From: Companilactobacillus kedongensis
GTDB lineage: Bacteria; Bacillota; Bacilli; Lactobacillales; Lactobacillaceae
Assembly (NCBI RefSeq): GCF_003946625.1
Contig: NZ_RHOR01000011.1
Span: 1-64,000, forward strand
Direction: 5' to 3'
DNA length: 64,000 nt
Part shown: piece after piece, positions 26,660 to 35,270 of the stretch
How the letters are laid out: every line of letters starts with the position of its first letter
Numbering within the stretch: the first letter of the stretch is position 1
The notes under the pieces: model-generated
What the model saw: only the letters and a program-made list of their open reading frames with translations
Databases searched by the model: none
What the model was told of the DNA's origin: nothing
Made by a program: the position numbers and the translations under genes

Positions 26660-27283
26660 ATGAATGAAGACTTTTTGCATCAAGTTATCAATAGTGGTGC
26701 TACCAATTTAAACAATTTAATTTTAAAAAATTATAGTAAACTTGGCATGACTGAAAAGGATCTAGTTATTTATTTAGTCTTATCAATGTATGCTCAAAAG
26801 GGCGTACAATTTCCAATGGCCAAGGATATTTCAAGAGATACGGGGATGGACGAGGCTAGTATTTATACAATTATTCAGGGTCTGATCAAACTTGGGATCA
26901 TTGAATTGAAGACAGTTATTGAAAATCATCAACAACGTGATATTTATTCATTAACGCCGATTTATCAACGTTTAAATAATTTATTAGAACAAGAAAATCA
27001 AAGTCAGAAACAAAAGAGATTAATGACTGATACTGAAGAATTGTTCAAGAAGCTTGAGGTTGAATTTGGACGTCCAATTTCACCGATCGAACAAGAACAA
27101 GTTCATCAATGGATCGACAATGATCATTACAGCATCGAATTGATCGATTTGGCTTTGAAAGAAGCTGTTTTAAATCAGGCCTACTCATTGAAATACATGG
27201 ATCGAATTCTGATCAGCTGGGAAAAGAGCAACATCAAAACAGCTGAACAACTACAAGATAGACGAAAGAAGTTGGGTTATTAA
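26660..27283 (+). CDS. dnaD: DNA replication protein DnaD
   Basis: 207 residues. N-terminal winged-helix (LGMTEKDLVIYLVLSMYAQKGVQFP, TGMDEASIYTIIQGLIKLGIIE) and C-terminal DnaD domain (FGRPISPIEQEQVHQWIDND, EAVLNQAYSLKYMDRILISWEKSNI). It acts in replication restart and initiation by helping load the DnaC helicase. ATG 26660 is chosen because GAAGGGG lies 9-15 nt upstream and because the longer frame would start inside the terminator. Overlaps nth by one base (TAATG). Confidence 0.95.
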   Translation: MNEDFLHQVINSGATNLNNLILKNYSKLGMTEKDLVIYLVLSMYAQKGVQFPMAKDISRDTGMDEASIYTIIQGLIKLGIIELKTVIENHQQRDIYSLTPIYQRLNNLLEQENQSQKQKRLMTDTEELFKKLEVEFGRPISPIEQEQVHQWIDNDHYSIELIDLALKEAVLNQAYSLKYMDRILISWEKSNIKTAEQLQDRRKKLGY

Positions 27284-27939
27284 TGTTAAAAGATGATCAA
27301 ATAGTATGGGCTATCAAGGAAATGGAAAAAGAAATAGGTCCGGTTGCTCCATCACTGGATTCTAGAACCCCTTTTCAATATTTAGTTTCAGTTATTTTAA
27401 GCGCACAGGCCACTGATGTATCTGTAAATAAAGTGACTCCAATTTTGTTTGGACGTTACCCTGAACCTAAAGACTTGATGAATGCTAATTTAGAAGACGT
27501 AGAGGCAATTATCAAAAGTGTAGGACTATTCCACAATAAGGCTAAAAATATCATTAAAACTGCCAAAATTGTCCATGAGGAACTTGATGATGTAGTTCCA
27601 ACTACAAGAACTGGTATCATGGCTTTACCAGGTGCTGGACGTAAGACTGCTAATGTAGTTTTGAGTGATGTTTTTGATCAACCGACATTTGCGGTTGATA
27701 CACATGTTTCTGCTATCTCTAAAAGAATGCATTTTATTGATCAAAAAGCTACACCGATCCAAGTTGAAAAAAAGATTGTCAGTGTTATGGAACCTGAGGA
27801 ACTTCATCGTGCTCATCACACAATGATCGAATATGGACGTAAATATTCAATGAAGCTGGCTCCAGAACAAGAGGTCAATCCTTTGATTCAAGAGTGTGAT
27901 CGTTTGAATGAACAAAATTATTTATTAGATAACAAATGA
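27283..27939 (+). CDS. nth: Endonuclease III without Fe-S cluster cysteines
   Basis: 218 residues. Bifunctional DNA glycosylase/AP lyase for oxidised pyrimidines. The helix-hairpin-helix LPGAGRKTANVV carries the catalytic Lys121, and FAVDTHV carries Asp139. In place of the C-x6-C-x2-C-x5-C loop, the C-terminus reads YGRKYSMKLAPEQEVNPLIQECD: three of four ligands are gone and only Cys205 remains. The protein therefore cannot hold a [4Fe-4S] cluster of the usual kind. Clusterless homologues of MutY are known in lactic acid bacteria, so activity is expected. Translationally coupled to dnaD. Confidence 0.94.
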   Translation: MLKDDQIVWAIKEMEKEIGPVAPSLDSRTPFQYLVSVILSAQATDVSVNKVTPILFGRYPEPKDLMNANLEDVEAIIKSVGLFHNKAKNIIKTAKIVHEELDDVVPTTRTGIMALPGAGRKTANVVLSDVFDQPTFAVDTHVSAISKRMHFIDQKATPIQVEKKIVSVMEPEELHRAHHTMIEYGRKYSMKLAPEQEVNPLIQECDRLNEQNYLLDNK

Positions 27940-28127
27940 TTCTATGCTATGTTGCTGTCTACATTTCTCGTAACCGAAGGCTAGTATATTAATTATATTT
28001 TTTATAAAAGCAAGTAAGTGGTCGCTTACTGTACTCTTATACTATGACCGCAGCAATAGTTTTCTTCTTTGAAATCTGCCATTATTGCAACGGCACAATC
28101 AAGGATTTATCTAGGTATTGTTAAATA

Positions 28128-28165
28128 AAAAAATCTGCATCTACTTAAGTAGATGCAGATTTTTT
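28128..28165. terminator. Bidirectional terminator, 38-nt perfect palindrome
   Basis: 19-bp arms (AAAAAATCTGCATCTACTT and its complement) with no spacer, A-run and T-run at the two ends. It serves nth on the plus strand and ponA on the minus strand, overlapping the ponA stop. Bases 27940-28127 contain no gene that I can support. Confidence 0.9.
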
Positions 28166-30596
28166 AGTTTCCAGTGTTTGTAGAACTCTGAGTTGTAGAG
28201 CCGGTAGATCCACCTTGAGTAGAACTATTACCACCGGTATTGCCGGTATTACCAGTATCAGTTCCACCAGTTGTTCCGCCACCATTGTTGGTTGAACCAC
28301 CGTTATCTCCTGTATTGGTATTGCCAGTATTAGTATTACCGTTGTTATTTCCACCATTATTGGTTGAACCACTGTTGTTATTATTGGAATTATTCTCTGA
28401 ACTTGTTGTTCCATCACCGGTATTAGTATTACCATTTTCGGTATTATCTGTTGAATTATTTGAATCCGATGTTTCGTTATCAGTTGTACGTCTATTTGTT
28501 GTTACATCGTTATCACTCGATTCAGATGTACTGTTTGATGAAGACGAATAACTTTGTCCCTTATAAGGGTTGTTTGGCGCATATCCTTTGACGAATAATT
28601 CTTTAGTATAAGAACTAGAACTAGGAGAGGCAACAATAGGTGTCTCAGATCCGCCAGTTTTAATTCTTAAGGAAACAACACTGCTTGGCTTCTTCCAGTC
28701 AGAGTTAGATTTCTTATTCTTCAAGTAAGACATTTCAGCTTTGTAAATTTTTCCAGCTACATTTTGATAACTTTCAGTTATACCTTCAGAATTAGGTGAA
28801 TCATATCCGGTCCAGATACTCATGGAATAGTTCTTAGTATATCCGGCGTACCAAGCATCTTTAGCTTTACCACTAAGTGCCGAGTTACTTGCGATAGCTT
28901 CATCACCATAATTAGTTGTACCGGTTTTACCAGCCTGATGTAATCCAGAAATATTTGCATAAGTTGCATATGTCTTCGGTACACCCTTTAATACATCGGT
29001 GATCATATAAGCAGTTGAATCTTTCATAGCTCGTTTACCTTTAGAGTGGTAAGAGTGGGTGATACCATCAGCCGTTTCGATCTTAGATACATAGGTTGGC
29101 TTGTAGTAAGTCCCACCGTTAGAAAATGTCGCATAAGCTGCAGCATTTTGTAAGCTGGAAACATCACTACCGATACCAGCTGATAGACCTTGATCAGAAC
29201 CAATCTTGATACCCAAGTTAGAAGCAAATTTCTTAGCCTTTGAGAATCCGACAGCCGAAAGAGTTCTAATAGCAGGTACGTTTCTTGAATTTACCAGTGC
29301 CTGACGAAGACTCATTTGACCTTCATATTGTTCATCCCAGTCCTTCAAGACGATATCGGTACCAGGATAAGTATATTCGCTATCTTCCAATTGATGATAA
29401 GTTGACCAGTTCAGATATTCAAAAGCAGGCCCATAGTCAAGAATCGGTTTCATAGTTGAACCATTACTACGTGTCGTTTGAACAGCACGGTTCAATCCAA
29501 ATTGAATATTTTCAAGATTTCTACCACCGATCATGGCAATGACTTTACCATTATTAGGGTCGACGATCGATGCACCAACTTGCATCTTAGAATCTTGGAA
29601 TTGAACATAATTTGAAGAATTAACGATATTATAAAGTTTCTTTTGAGCATCATAATCCATATTAACGGTTATCTTTAGATTATCACGATATGGATCAAAG
29701 CCCTTTTTCTTAACTTCAGTAATTGCTTCTTTAATGTAAGGATCAGCAATTACTCGACGAGTGTTACTACTATTTGAAACTTTCTTATATGGTTGTAGTC
29801 CATCAGTTATCGGTGTATTGATAGCTTCAGTTGCTTCAGATTTTGTTATTTTGTTGTTATTGTACATTGCACTAATGACTGTGTCACGACGCTCTTTAGC
29901 AGCCTCTGGATGCGTGTATGGATCATAATTACTTGGAGCATTTGGCAATCCAGCGATCAAAGCCATTTGAGGTAAACTCAAGTGTTTTAATGTTTTGCCA
30001 TAATAGTATTTGGCACCAGTCTCGGCACCATAGATACCGTTATTTAAGTAAACTTTATTGATATAAAATTCCAATATCTGTTGTTTAGAGAATTGTTGGC
30101 TAACTTTCATAGCTAACCAAGCTTCCTGCATCTTACGCTTAAAGGTTTGATCCTTTGAATCAGTTGAAAAGACCGTTAATTTGATCAATTGCTGGGTCAA
30201 AGTACTACCACCTTGCAAAGTCCCTCTAGTTACATTGGTATAAGCGGATTTGATGATACGTACGGGGTCAATTCCCAGTGGTTCGTTGTAGAAGTTCTTA
30301 TCTTCAATAGAAACAACAGCATCTTGCATTTGCTGCGGGACCTTGTCGATCGTTACATAATTTCTTTTATTATCACCAAGGGAGGCAATTGTTTTGCCGG
30401 TGGTATCGACAATAGTGGAAGAGCCGCCACTTTGGAGGTTTTCTTGACTGACCGTAGGGGCGCGTAATGCATAATAGACAAATATAATTAAAAATATACC
30501 AACTAAAATCCCTAATATAGCTCCAAGCCATTTCATTACATTACGAAAGGTTGAAGGAGTTTTGGGATTTCTTCGATCTTTAGGTGTATTACTCAT
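28164..30596 (-). CDS. ponA: Penicillin-binding protein 1A (class A)
   Basis: 810 residues. Cytoplasmic N-terminus, one membrane segment (about 21-44), GT51 transglycosylase with catalytic Glu98 (SIEDKNFY), GGSTLTQQLIK and KRKMQEAWLA; transpeptidase with Ser380-T-M-Lys383, S-R-N (437-439) and KTGTT (557-561). It polymerises and crosslinks peptidoglycan. From about residue 684 to 810 the tail is almost only Ser, Asn, Thr and Gly with repeated NTGNTG and NNGG units; such tails occur in lactobacillar PBP1A but this one is long. The start overlaps the recU stop, so the pair is one operon. Confidence 0.96.
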   Translation of the reverse strand: MSNTPKDRRNPKTPSTFRNVMKWLGAILGILVGIFLIIFVYYALRAPTVSQENLQSGGSSTIVDTTGKTIASLGDNKRNYVTIDKVPQQMQDAVVSIEDKNFYNEPLGIDPVRIIKSAYTNVTRGTLQGGSTLTQQLIKLTVFSTDSKDQTFKRKMQEAWLAMKVSQQFSKQQILEFYINKVYLNNGIYGAETGAKYYYGKTLKHLSLPQMALIAGLPNAPSNYDPYTHPEAAKERRDTVISAMYNNNKITKSEATEAINTPITDGLQPYKKVSNSSNTRRVIADPYIKEAITEVKKKGFDPYRDNLKITVNMDYDAQKKLYNIVNSSNYVQFQDSKMQVGASIVDPNNGKVIAMIGGRNLENIQFGLNRAVQTTRSNGSTMKPILDYGPAFEYLNWSTYHQLEDSEYTYPGTDIVLKDWDEQYEGQMSLRQALVNSRNVPAIRTLSAVGFSKAKKFASNLGIKIGSDQGLSAGIGSDVSSLQNAAAYATFSNGGTYYKPTYVSKIETADGITHSYHSKGKRAMKDSTAYMITDVLKGVPKTYATYANISGLHQAGKTGTTNYGDEAIASNSALSGKAKDAWYAGYTKNYSMSIWTGYDSPNSEGITESYQNVAGKIYKAEMSYLKNKKSNSDWKKPSSVVSLRIKTGGSETPIVASPSSSSYTKELFVKGYAPNNPYKGQSYSSSSNSTSESSDNDVTTNRRTTDNETSDSNNSTDNTENGNTNTGDGTTSSENNSNNNNSGSTNNGGNNNGNTNTGNTNTGDNGGSTNNGGGTTGGTDTGNTGNTGGNSSTQGGSTGSTTQSSTNTGN

Positions 30597-31219
30597 TATT
30601 TCTCCTTCTCATTATCAATTAATTGTTGTACAGCCTTGATATAAGGTAGGGTAGGATTATACGATGAATCAATTTCAACGGAACAGTCAACGATTTGTTG
30701 AAGCTGGATCGACTTAGCTCCGTCATGTTTTTGATTATTCCAATATGTTATCAGATTTTGAGCCGGCATGATAAAATATCTTTTTAATAAGACGTATTTT
30801 ATAATTACAAAGCAAATGCCGCCTTGTTTTTGACAAGCTTTCAAGTGATCGATCTGATGCTGATGAAAGTTCTTTAGTGGAAAGGTATTTTTATGTTTAG
30901 TTTCCTTGGCCTCAAAATCAACGTAATATCCATTGTAGACTCCGTTATAATCAGTAGTAGAAGCCTGTGAAAAATAAGCTTCTTTGATAACTGCTCGACT
31001 TCTTTTCGGATAGTCTACCTTTACTATTTGAATAGGTGTAGGCTTTTTATATATAACAGCAATGTCATGACTACGATAGTACTTGTTACTTTCGTTGATC
31101 TCTTCTTCAAGAGTCATTCCACGATCACCAAAGAGGATTTTCTTCTTAGTTGAGGCGGATGAAACAGGTTTCTTTGATGGTTGATTAAATTTTCTACCAT
31201 CAGGATAGTTTAGATTCAA
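30596..31219 (-). CDS. recU: Holliday junction resolvase RecU
   Basis: 207 residues from TTG 31219. Resolves four-way DNA junctions in recombination and segregation. The family start NYPDGRKFNQP is present, the nuclease core reads YNGVYNGYYVDFEAKETKHKNTFPLKNFHQHQIDHL with the Asp-Glu-x-Lys catalytic set, followed by GGICFVIIKY. GGTGGGAG lies 8 nt before the TTG, which decides the start; longer frames would run into ypsA's promoter region. Coupled with ponA as in most Firmicutes, divergent from ypsA. Confidence 0.95.
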   Translation of the reverse strand: MNLNYPDGRKFNQPSKKPVSSASTKKKILFGDRGMTLEEEINESNKYYRSHDIAVIYKKPTPIQIVKVDYPKRSRAVIKEAYFSQASTTDYNGVYNGYYVDFEAKETKHKNTFPLKNFHQHQIDHLKACQKQGGICFVIIKYVLLKRYFIMPAQNLITYWNNQKHDGAKSIQLQQIVDCSVEIDSSYNPTLPYIKAVQQLIDNEKEK

Positions 31220-31284
31220 AATATCAACTCCCACCTGTGAATTATACCATGGCAATGAAAATATTAATTAAGGGAGGGTGCTTA

Positions 31285-31836
31285 ATGCTCAAAAATTTAT
31301 GGGTCACCGGTTACCGTTCCTATGAGATCGGAATGTTTAAAGATGATGACCCCAAAGCCAAAGTTATCCAAAAATTTTTTGAGGAACGTTTGATCAACTA
31401 TATTGAAGATGGAACCGAGTGGGTCCTAACTGGTGCTCAATTAGGTACGGAACAAATAATTGGCAAAGCGGTAACTTCATTAAAGGATAAAGGTTATAAT
31501 ATAAAGCATGGTGTTATGTTGCCATTTGCGGAATTTGGGGACAAGTGGAATGATAATAACAAACGATTACTAAATATTTTTTTAAGAAATGCGGACTACG
31601 TCAATAATTTAACAAATATGCGGTATCATTCAGGTAAACAATTAAGAGTATGGCAAGACTTTATGTTAAAACACAGTGATGGTTCAATTATTTTCTATGA
31701 TCCAGATAGCGGCGGTAAGCCCAAGTATGATTACGAGGCGATGCAAAGTTATGTGGATCGTGGAAATGATTACCAAATAGAGCTTGTAGACTTTGACACT
31801 ATGCAGGACTTTGCTAATATTATGTATGACAACTAG
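31285..31836 (+). CDS. ypsA: YpsA, SLOG-type DUF1273 protein
   Basis: 183 residues. Starts LWVTGYRSYEIGMFKDDDPK and continues with VLTGAQLGTEQIIGKAV and HGVMLPFAEFGDKW, the nucleotide-binding Rossmann-like pattern of YpsA. In Bacillus and Staphylococcus it influences cell division; it is nearly always next to gpsB, as here. AGGGAGGG stands before ATG 31285, so the longer frame from 31237 is not used. The ligand is unknown. Confidence 0.93.
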   Translation: MLKNLWVTGYRSYEIGMFKDDDPKAKVIQKFFEERLINYIEDGTEWVLTGAQLGTEQIIGKAVTSLKDKGYNIKHGVMLPFAEFGDKWNDNNKRLLNIFLRNADYVNNLTNMRYHSGKQLRVWQDFMLKHSDGSIIFYDPDSGGKPKYDYEAMQSYVDRGNDYQIELVDFDTMQDFANIMYDN

Positions 31837-31883
31837 TTCAATTTATTTTTTTGCTATTAAAATAATGCAATGGGGTGTTTTTA

Positions 31884-32609
31884 ATGAACAATATGAATCA
31901 GATGAATGGTTATAATCAACAAAATCAATCTCCAGAAGGTAACGACGATAATAAATTTGTTTTGAATTATCAGCCAAATGATATTTTACAAAAAGAATTT
32001 AAGAATAAAATGCGTGGTTATGATCCAGTTGAAGTTGATCAATTCTTGGATGGAATTATTAAAGATTACGAAACATTCTCAAATGAACTTGGCAGTTTAA
32101 GAGAAGAAAACGATGCTTTGAGACAACAACTAGGTAGTGGTAAACAACCAGAACAACAACCTAGAGCCGGCGTGAAAAATAATAATATGCGTCCATCAAT
32201 GCAACAACCTCGTCCAACAGCAACTGCTAAAGCTGAAAACCCGTCAACAAATTATGATATTTTAAGAAGAGTTTCTAATTTGGAGAGACGTGTCTTTGGA
32301 CATGACTTTGCTAATGGTGTTCCTAATGAATCAGAAAACAATAACTCTGTAAAACAATTTGCATCCGCAGTTGTTCCTAATAATATGAATCATGATAATT
32401 TGGAAAATGGTCATAACAAGATCAATCCTAATCCTATGAACAATAATATGAATAACCAAGGTCAAATGAACAATCAAAATCCAATGAATAATGGATTTAA
32501 TGGTTCACCAGATCATTTCCAAACAAATCGTCCAAACCCTAATCAAGGTCAAAATATGAATGGTTTTAATAAAAATATGAATAATAGTGGAAATTATAAC
32601 CAATTTTAG
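31884..32609 (+). CDS. gpsB: GpsB cell-division protein with long Asn/Met-rich tail
   Basis: 241 residues against about 100-120 in most GpsB. Residues 29-83 are the DivIVA-like membrane-binding and coiled-coil domain (NDILQKEFKNKMRGYDPVEV, FLDGIIKDYETF), and 123-141 the usual C-terminal hexamer helix (NYDILRRVSNLERRVFG). Added to this are a 28-residue Asn/Gln-rich N-terminus and a tail from 142 to 241 dominated by Asn, Met, Gln, Gly and Pro. GpsB organises wall synthesis by binding PBPs and other division factors. The tail keeps the frame without stops and ends just before the rnpB promoter. Confidence 0.92.
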   Translation: MNNMNQMNGYNQQNQSPEGNDDNKFVLNYQPNDILQKEFKNKMRGYDPVEVDQFLDGIIKDYETFSNELGSLREENDALRQQLGSGKQPEQQPRAGVKNNNMRPSMQQPRPTATAKAENPSTNYDILRRVSNLERRVFGHDFANGVPNESENNNSVKQFASAVVPNNMNHDNLENGHNKINPNPMNNNMNNQGQMNNQNPMNNGFNGSPDHFQTNRPNPNQGQNMNGFNKNMNNSGNYNQF

Positions 32610-32610
32610 T

Positions 32611-32616
32611 TATAAT
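32611..32616 (+). promoter_or_regulatory. -10 box of rnpB
   Basis: TATAAT directly after the gpsB stop codon, 10 bp before the RNA 5' end; no clear -35. Confidence 0.5.
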
Positions 32617-32625
32617 AGTCCCATT

Positions 32626-32993
32626 GGTAAATTTTGAGTAATCGCGGCCTAGTTATCTAGGCTGAGGAAAGTCCACGCCCGCACGGGCTGAGATGCTGGT
32701 AGTGTTCGTGCTTGGCCTAATAAGCCAAGGTACCTTTTGGTAACGGCAGCGAAAGCACTAAGGTTTTTGACTATGTGTTAATAGCTTGAAAGTGCCACAG
32801 AGACGTAGTGCTGAGAGAAATCTCAGCAGTGGAACGAGGTAAACCCCACGAGCGGGCAACCCAAACTTTGGTAGGGGCGCTTCATAACGAGAAATGAATC
32901 TACTGTGAAGGCATAATTGTAGATAGATGATTACTAACTGTATCGGACCGCCTAGTCGGTACATGAACAGAACGTGGCTTATAGAAATTTGCC
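32626..32993 (+). ncRNA. rnpB: RNase P RNA, bacterial class B
   Basis: The catalytic RNA of RNase P that trims tRNA 5' ends. GAGGAAAGTCC (about 32673-32683) and ACAGAACGTGGCTTA (32967-32981) are the two strands of the universal P4 helix region. The ends pair as P1: GGTAAATTT (32626-32634) with AAATTTGCC (32985-32993). Position after gpsB and before ypsC is the usual one in Firmicutes. Ends are set from P1 pairing and may be off by a few bases. Confidence 0.96.
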
Positions 32994-33001
32994 CAAGGCA
33001 G

Positions 33002-33027
33002 AGGACGACTTTGTTCGTCCTTTTTTT
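33002..33027 (+). terminator. Intrinsic terminator of rnpB
   Basis: AGGACGA (33002-33008) pairs with TCGTCCT (33015-33021), then a T-run. Confidence 0.9.
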
Positions 33028-33057
33028 GTATAAAAAATAAAGTTTAAGAGGAATAAC

Positions 33058-34176
33058 ATGAAATTAATTGCAACCATGTCTAGTGGTTTTGAAGCTATTA
33101 CAGCAAGGGAACTCAAAGATCTCGGATATGAGACACAAACTGAGAACGGGAAAGTTTACTTTGATGGTGAGCAAGAGGACATTGCAAAGACTAACTTGTG
33201 GCTTAGAAGTGCTGACCGTATCAAAATTCTGATCGGTACTTTTAAAGCAACAACTTTTGATGAACTGTTCGAAAAGGTCCATGCCATTGATTGGGATAAT
33301 TGGTTGCCATTAAATGCTGCCTTTCCAATTAAAGCTAGAACCGTTAAGTCAGCTTTACATTCTGAACGTGATATTCAAGCAATCACAAAAAAAGCCATCG
33401 TTAATAAGATGGCTGATGTCTATATGAGACGTGGACGTTTACCAGAATCTGGTGCAACATTCCAAATTGAAACTAGAATTCACAAGGATGAAGTTGAAGT
33501 TACTCTTGATACTACTGGTGCTTCACTTTACAAACGTGGTTATCGTCAAGAACACGGTGCTGCTCCTCTGAAGGAGAACTTTGCTGCAGCAATGATCCTT
33601 TTGACTGTTTGGCATCCCAATATGCCTTTTGTTGATCCAACAACTGGTTCTGGTACTATCGCTATTGAAGCTGCACGTTTGGCTAAAAACATTGCACCTG
33701 GTATTCAAAGACATTTTGCATTTGAAGACTTTGACTGGTTTGATTCTAAATTAATTGAAAATCTTAAAGAAGAAGCTAAAGCTGGCGAAACTAGTCCAGA
33801 ATTAAATATTTTTGCTAGTGATATCGATGGATCAATGATCGACATTGCCAAGTTGAATGCTCATGAGGCTGGCGTATTGCACGACATTGATTTCAAGCAG
33901 ATTGCTTTGAAAGATTTAAAGATCGAAGGGGACGACGGTGTGGTTATTGCCAACCCTCCATATGGTCAACGTATGAGTGAACTTTCTAAAGTTAGAGAAT
34001 TATACAAAGAAATGGGAACAGTGTTTGACACCATCCCCACTTGGAGTAAATATATTCTAACTAGTGACCTTGAATTTGAAAAATATTATGGTCAAAAAGC
34101 TACAAAAAAACGTAAATTATATAATGGTTCAATTAGAACTGATTACTATCAATACTGGGCAACCCGTCGTCACTAA
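33058..34176 (+). CDS. ypsC: THUMP-domain 23S rRNA guanine-N2 methyltransferase (RlmL/YpsC type)
   Basis: 372 residues. An N-terminal ferredoxin-like plus THUMP domain (LIATMSSGFEAITARELKDLGYE; YMRRGRLPESGATFQIETRIHKDEVEVTLD) is followed by a class I methyltransferase with FVDPTTGSGTIAIEAARLA and the N-methyltransferase signature IANPPYGQRM. The family modifies a guanine of 23S rRNA (RlmL N-terminal half activity). It follows rnpB as in Bacillus. Its last four bases overlap the convergent corA-type gene. Confidence 0.93.
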   Translation: MKLIATMSSGFEAITARELKDLGYETQTENGKVYFDGEQEDIAKTNLWLRSADRIKILIGTFKATTFDELFEKVHAIDWDNWLPLNAAFPIKARTVKSALHSERDIQAITKKAIVNKMADVYMRRGRLPESGATFQIETRIHKDEVEVTLDTTGASLYKRGYRQEHGAAPLKENFAAAMILLTVWHPNMPFVDPTTGSGTIAIEAARLAKNIAPGIQRHFAFEDFDWFDSKLIENLKEEAKAGETSPELNIFASDIDGSMIDIAKLNAHEAGVLHDIDFKQIALKDLKIEGDDGVVIANPPYGQRMSELSKVRELYKEMGTVFDTIPTWSKYILTSDLEFEKYYGQKATKKRKLYNGSIRTDYYQYWATRRH

Positions 34177-35117
34177 GAATTATCACGGCGATGCAGATCC
34201 CAGAGAATTAGACCAATCATAAAAATAGTTAAAATAATGGAGAATAACCAAGACCATTTCTTATCAGAAACCGGCAAGGGCATATTCATTCCATAAAAGC
34301 CAGATACGATCGTGGGAATACTTAGGACAATAGTATATATTGTCAGTATTTTCATGGTCGTATTTGTTTGGTTATTGAGAATATTATTGTAAGTATTAGC
34401 AACTCGATCGATAGTGTCAGATGCTAAACTGGCCTGTTCACGGATCTGTTCAATTTCAACAATGGAATCATGTAAATGCTCATGGGAATTTTTGGATAAG
34501 CTGACACTACGGATTTTGCCACTGGAAATTATTTCAATTTGCTTAACTACATTAAAGTTACCATTGATAGATGTACTGATATAAGTTATCAGATCCTGTA
34601 GATCAGACAGTTCAAAAATTTGCTTATTACTGGATTTACGGCGCTTGATATGGTCTTGTATTTGATTACGTCTATGATTTATTTCGTTTATTTTGTCATT
34701 ATAATCGTTTGATATTTGATCGAAAACATAGAAGATCAAAGACCAGATACGATCTTTAGATATATTATTTAAATCCTTATCAGCCTGTAAGATATAGTCT
34801 TTAACATAATGAGTCTGACTGTTGGTAAACAAAAAAACATTGTTATCCTTAACCGCAAAAGAGATCGGCATAGTTACTTTTGAAGCCTCTTCAACTGTGT
34901 TTTGTTCATTTTGAGCATTAAAGACCACTAGAAAGACATTATTAGGTTCATCATATTCTAAACGGGCACGTTCATCGATATCATCGGCGTAATCCAATAT
35001 TTCATTTGTAACTTGAAAATCCTTTATTAATTTAGATCTATCTTCATCATTTAAATTTTCCTTAGAGTGAATGTCGATTAGGTTTATATTCTGGTGTAGT
35101 ATTTGTTGATTGATCAT
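34173..35117 (-). CDS. corA: CorA-family magnesium/divalent cation transporter
   Basis: 314 residues. A large cytoplasmic alpha/beta domain with a long helix (NEINHRRNQIQDHIKRRKSSN) leads to two C-terminal membrane segments (MKILTIYTIVLSIPTIVSG and WSWLFSIILTIFMIGLILW), with the selectivity motif YGMNMP between them and a basic end LHRRDNS. CorA forms a pentamer that imports Mg2+. AAGGAGCTC lies before the ATG. Monocistronic, probably. Confidence 0.92.
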   Translation of the reverse strand: MINQQILHQNINLIDIHSKENLNDEDRSKLIKDFQVTNEILDYADDIDERARLEYDEPNNVFLVVFNAQNEQNTVEEASKVTMPISFAVKDNNVFLFTNSQTHYVKDYILQADKDLNNISKDRIWSLIFYVFDQISNDYNDKINEINHRRNQIQDHIKRRKSSNKQIFELSDLQDLITYISTSINGNFNVVKQIEIISSGKIRSVSLSKNSHEHLHDSIVEIEQIREQASLASDTIDRVANTYNNILNNQTNTTMKILTIYTIVLSIPTIVSGFYGMNMPLPVSDKKWSWLFSIILTIFMIGLILWDLHRRDNS

Positions 35118-35230
35118 ATTTGAGCTCCTTATCAGAAATAATCATAGCATAAAAGGCATATAACTGAAGATGCATGATATGTCAAACTGACAAAAAATAC
35201 AAATGACAAACTGTCTCTTTATTTTCCAAC

Positions 35231-35262
35231 AAAAAAAGTGTACCCGAAGGTACACTTTTTTA
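35231..35262 (-). terminator. Terminator of lplA
   Basis: GTGTACC-CGAA-GGTACAC with A- and T-runs on both sides, just after the lplA stop; works in both directions. Confidence 0.85.
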
Positions 35263-35270
35263 ATTTAATT

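Noticed and set aside
28240-28480. Repetitive DNA considered as CRISPR array
   Set aside because: Repeats are short, coding, in frame and without unique spacers; no cas genes in the window.
28145-28551. Long frames on both strands over the PBP1A tail
   Set aside because: They are shadows of the Ser/Asn/Thr/Gly codon repeats; their proteins are V/P/L or I/V/Q-rich low complexity without RBS.
32758-32964. 68-codon antisense frame within rnpB
   Set aside because: Lies within the conserved RNase P RNA; coincidence of RNA composition.
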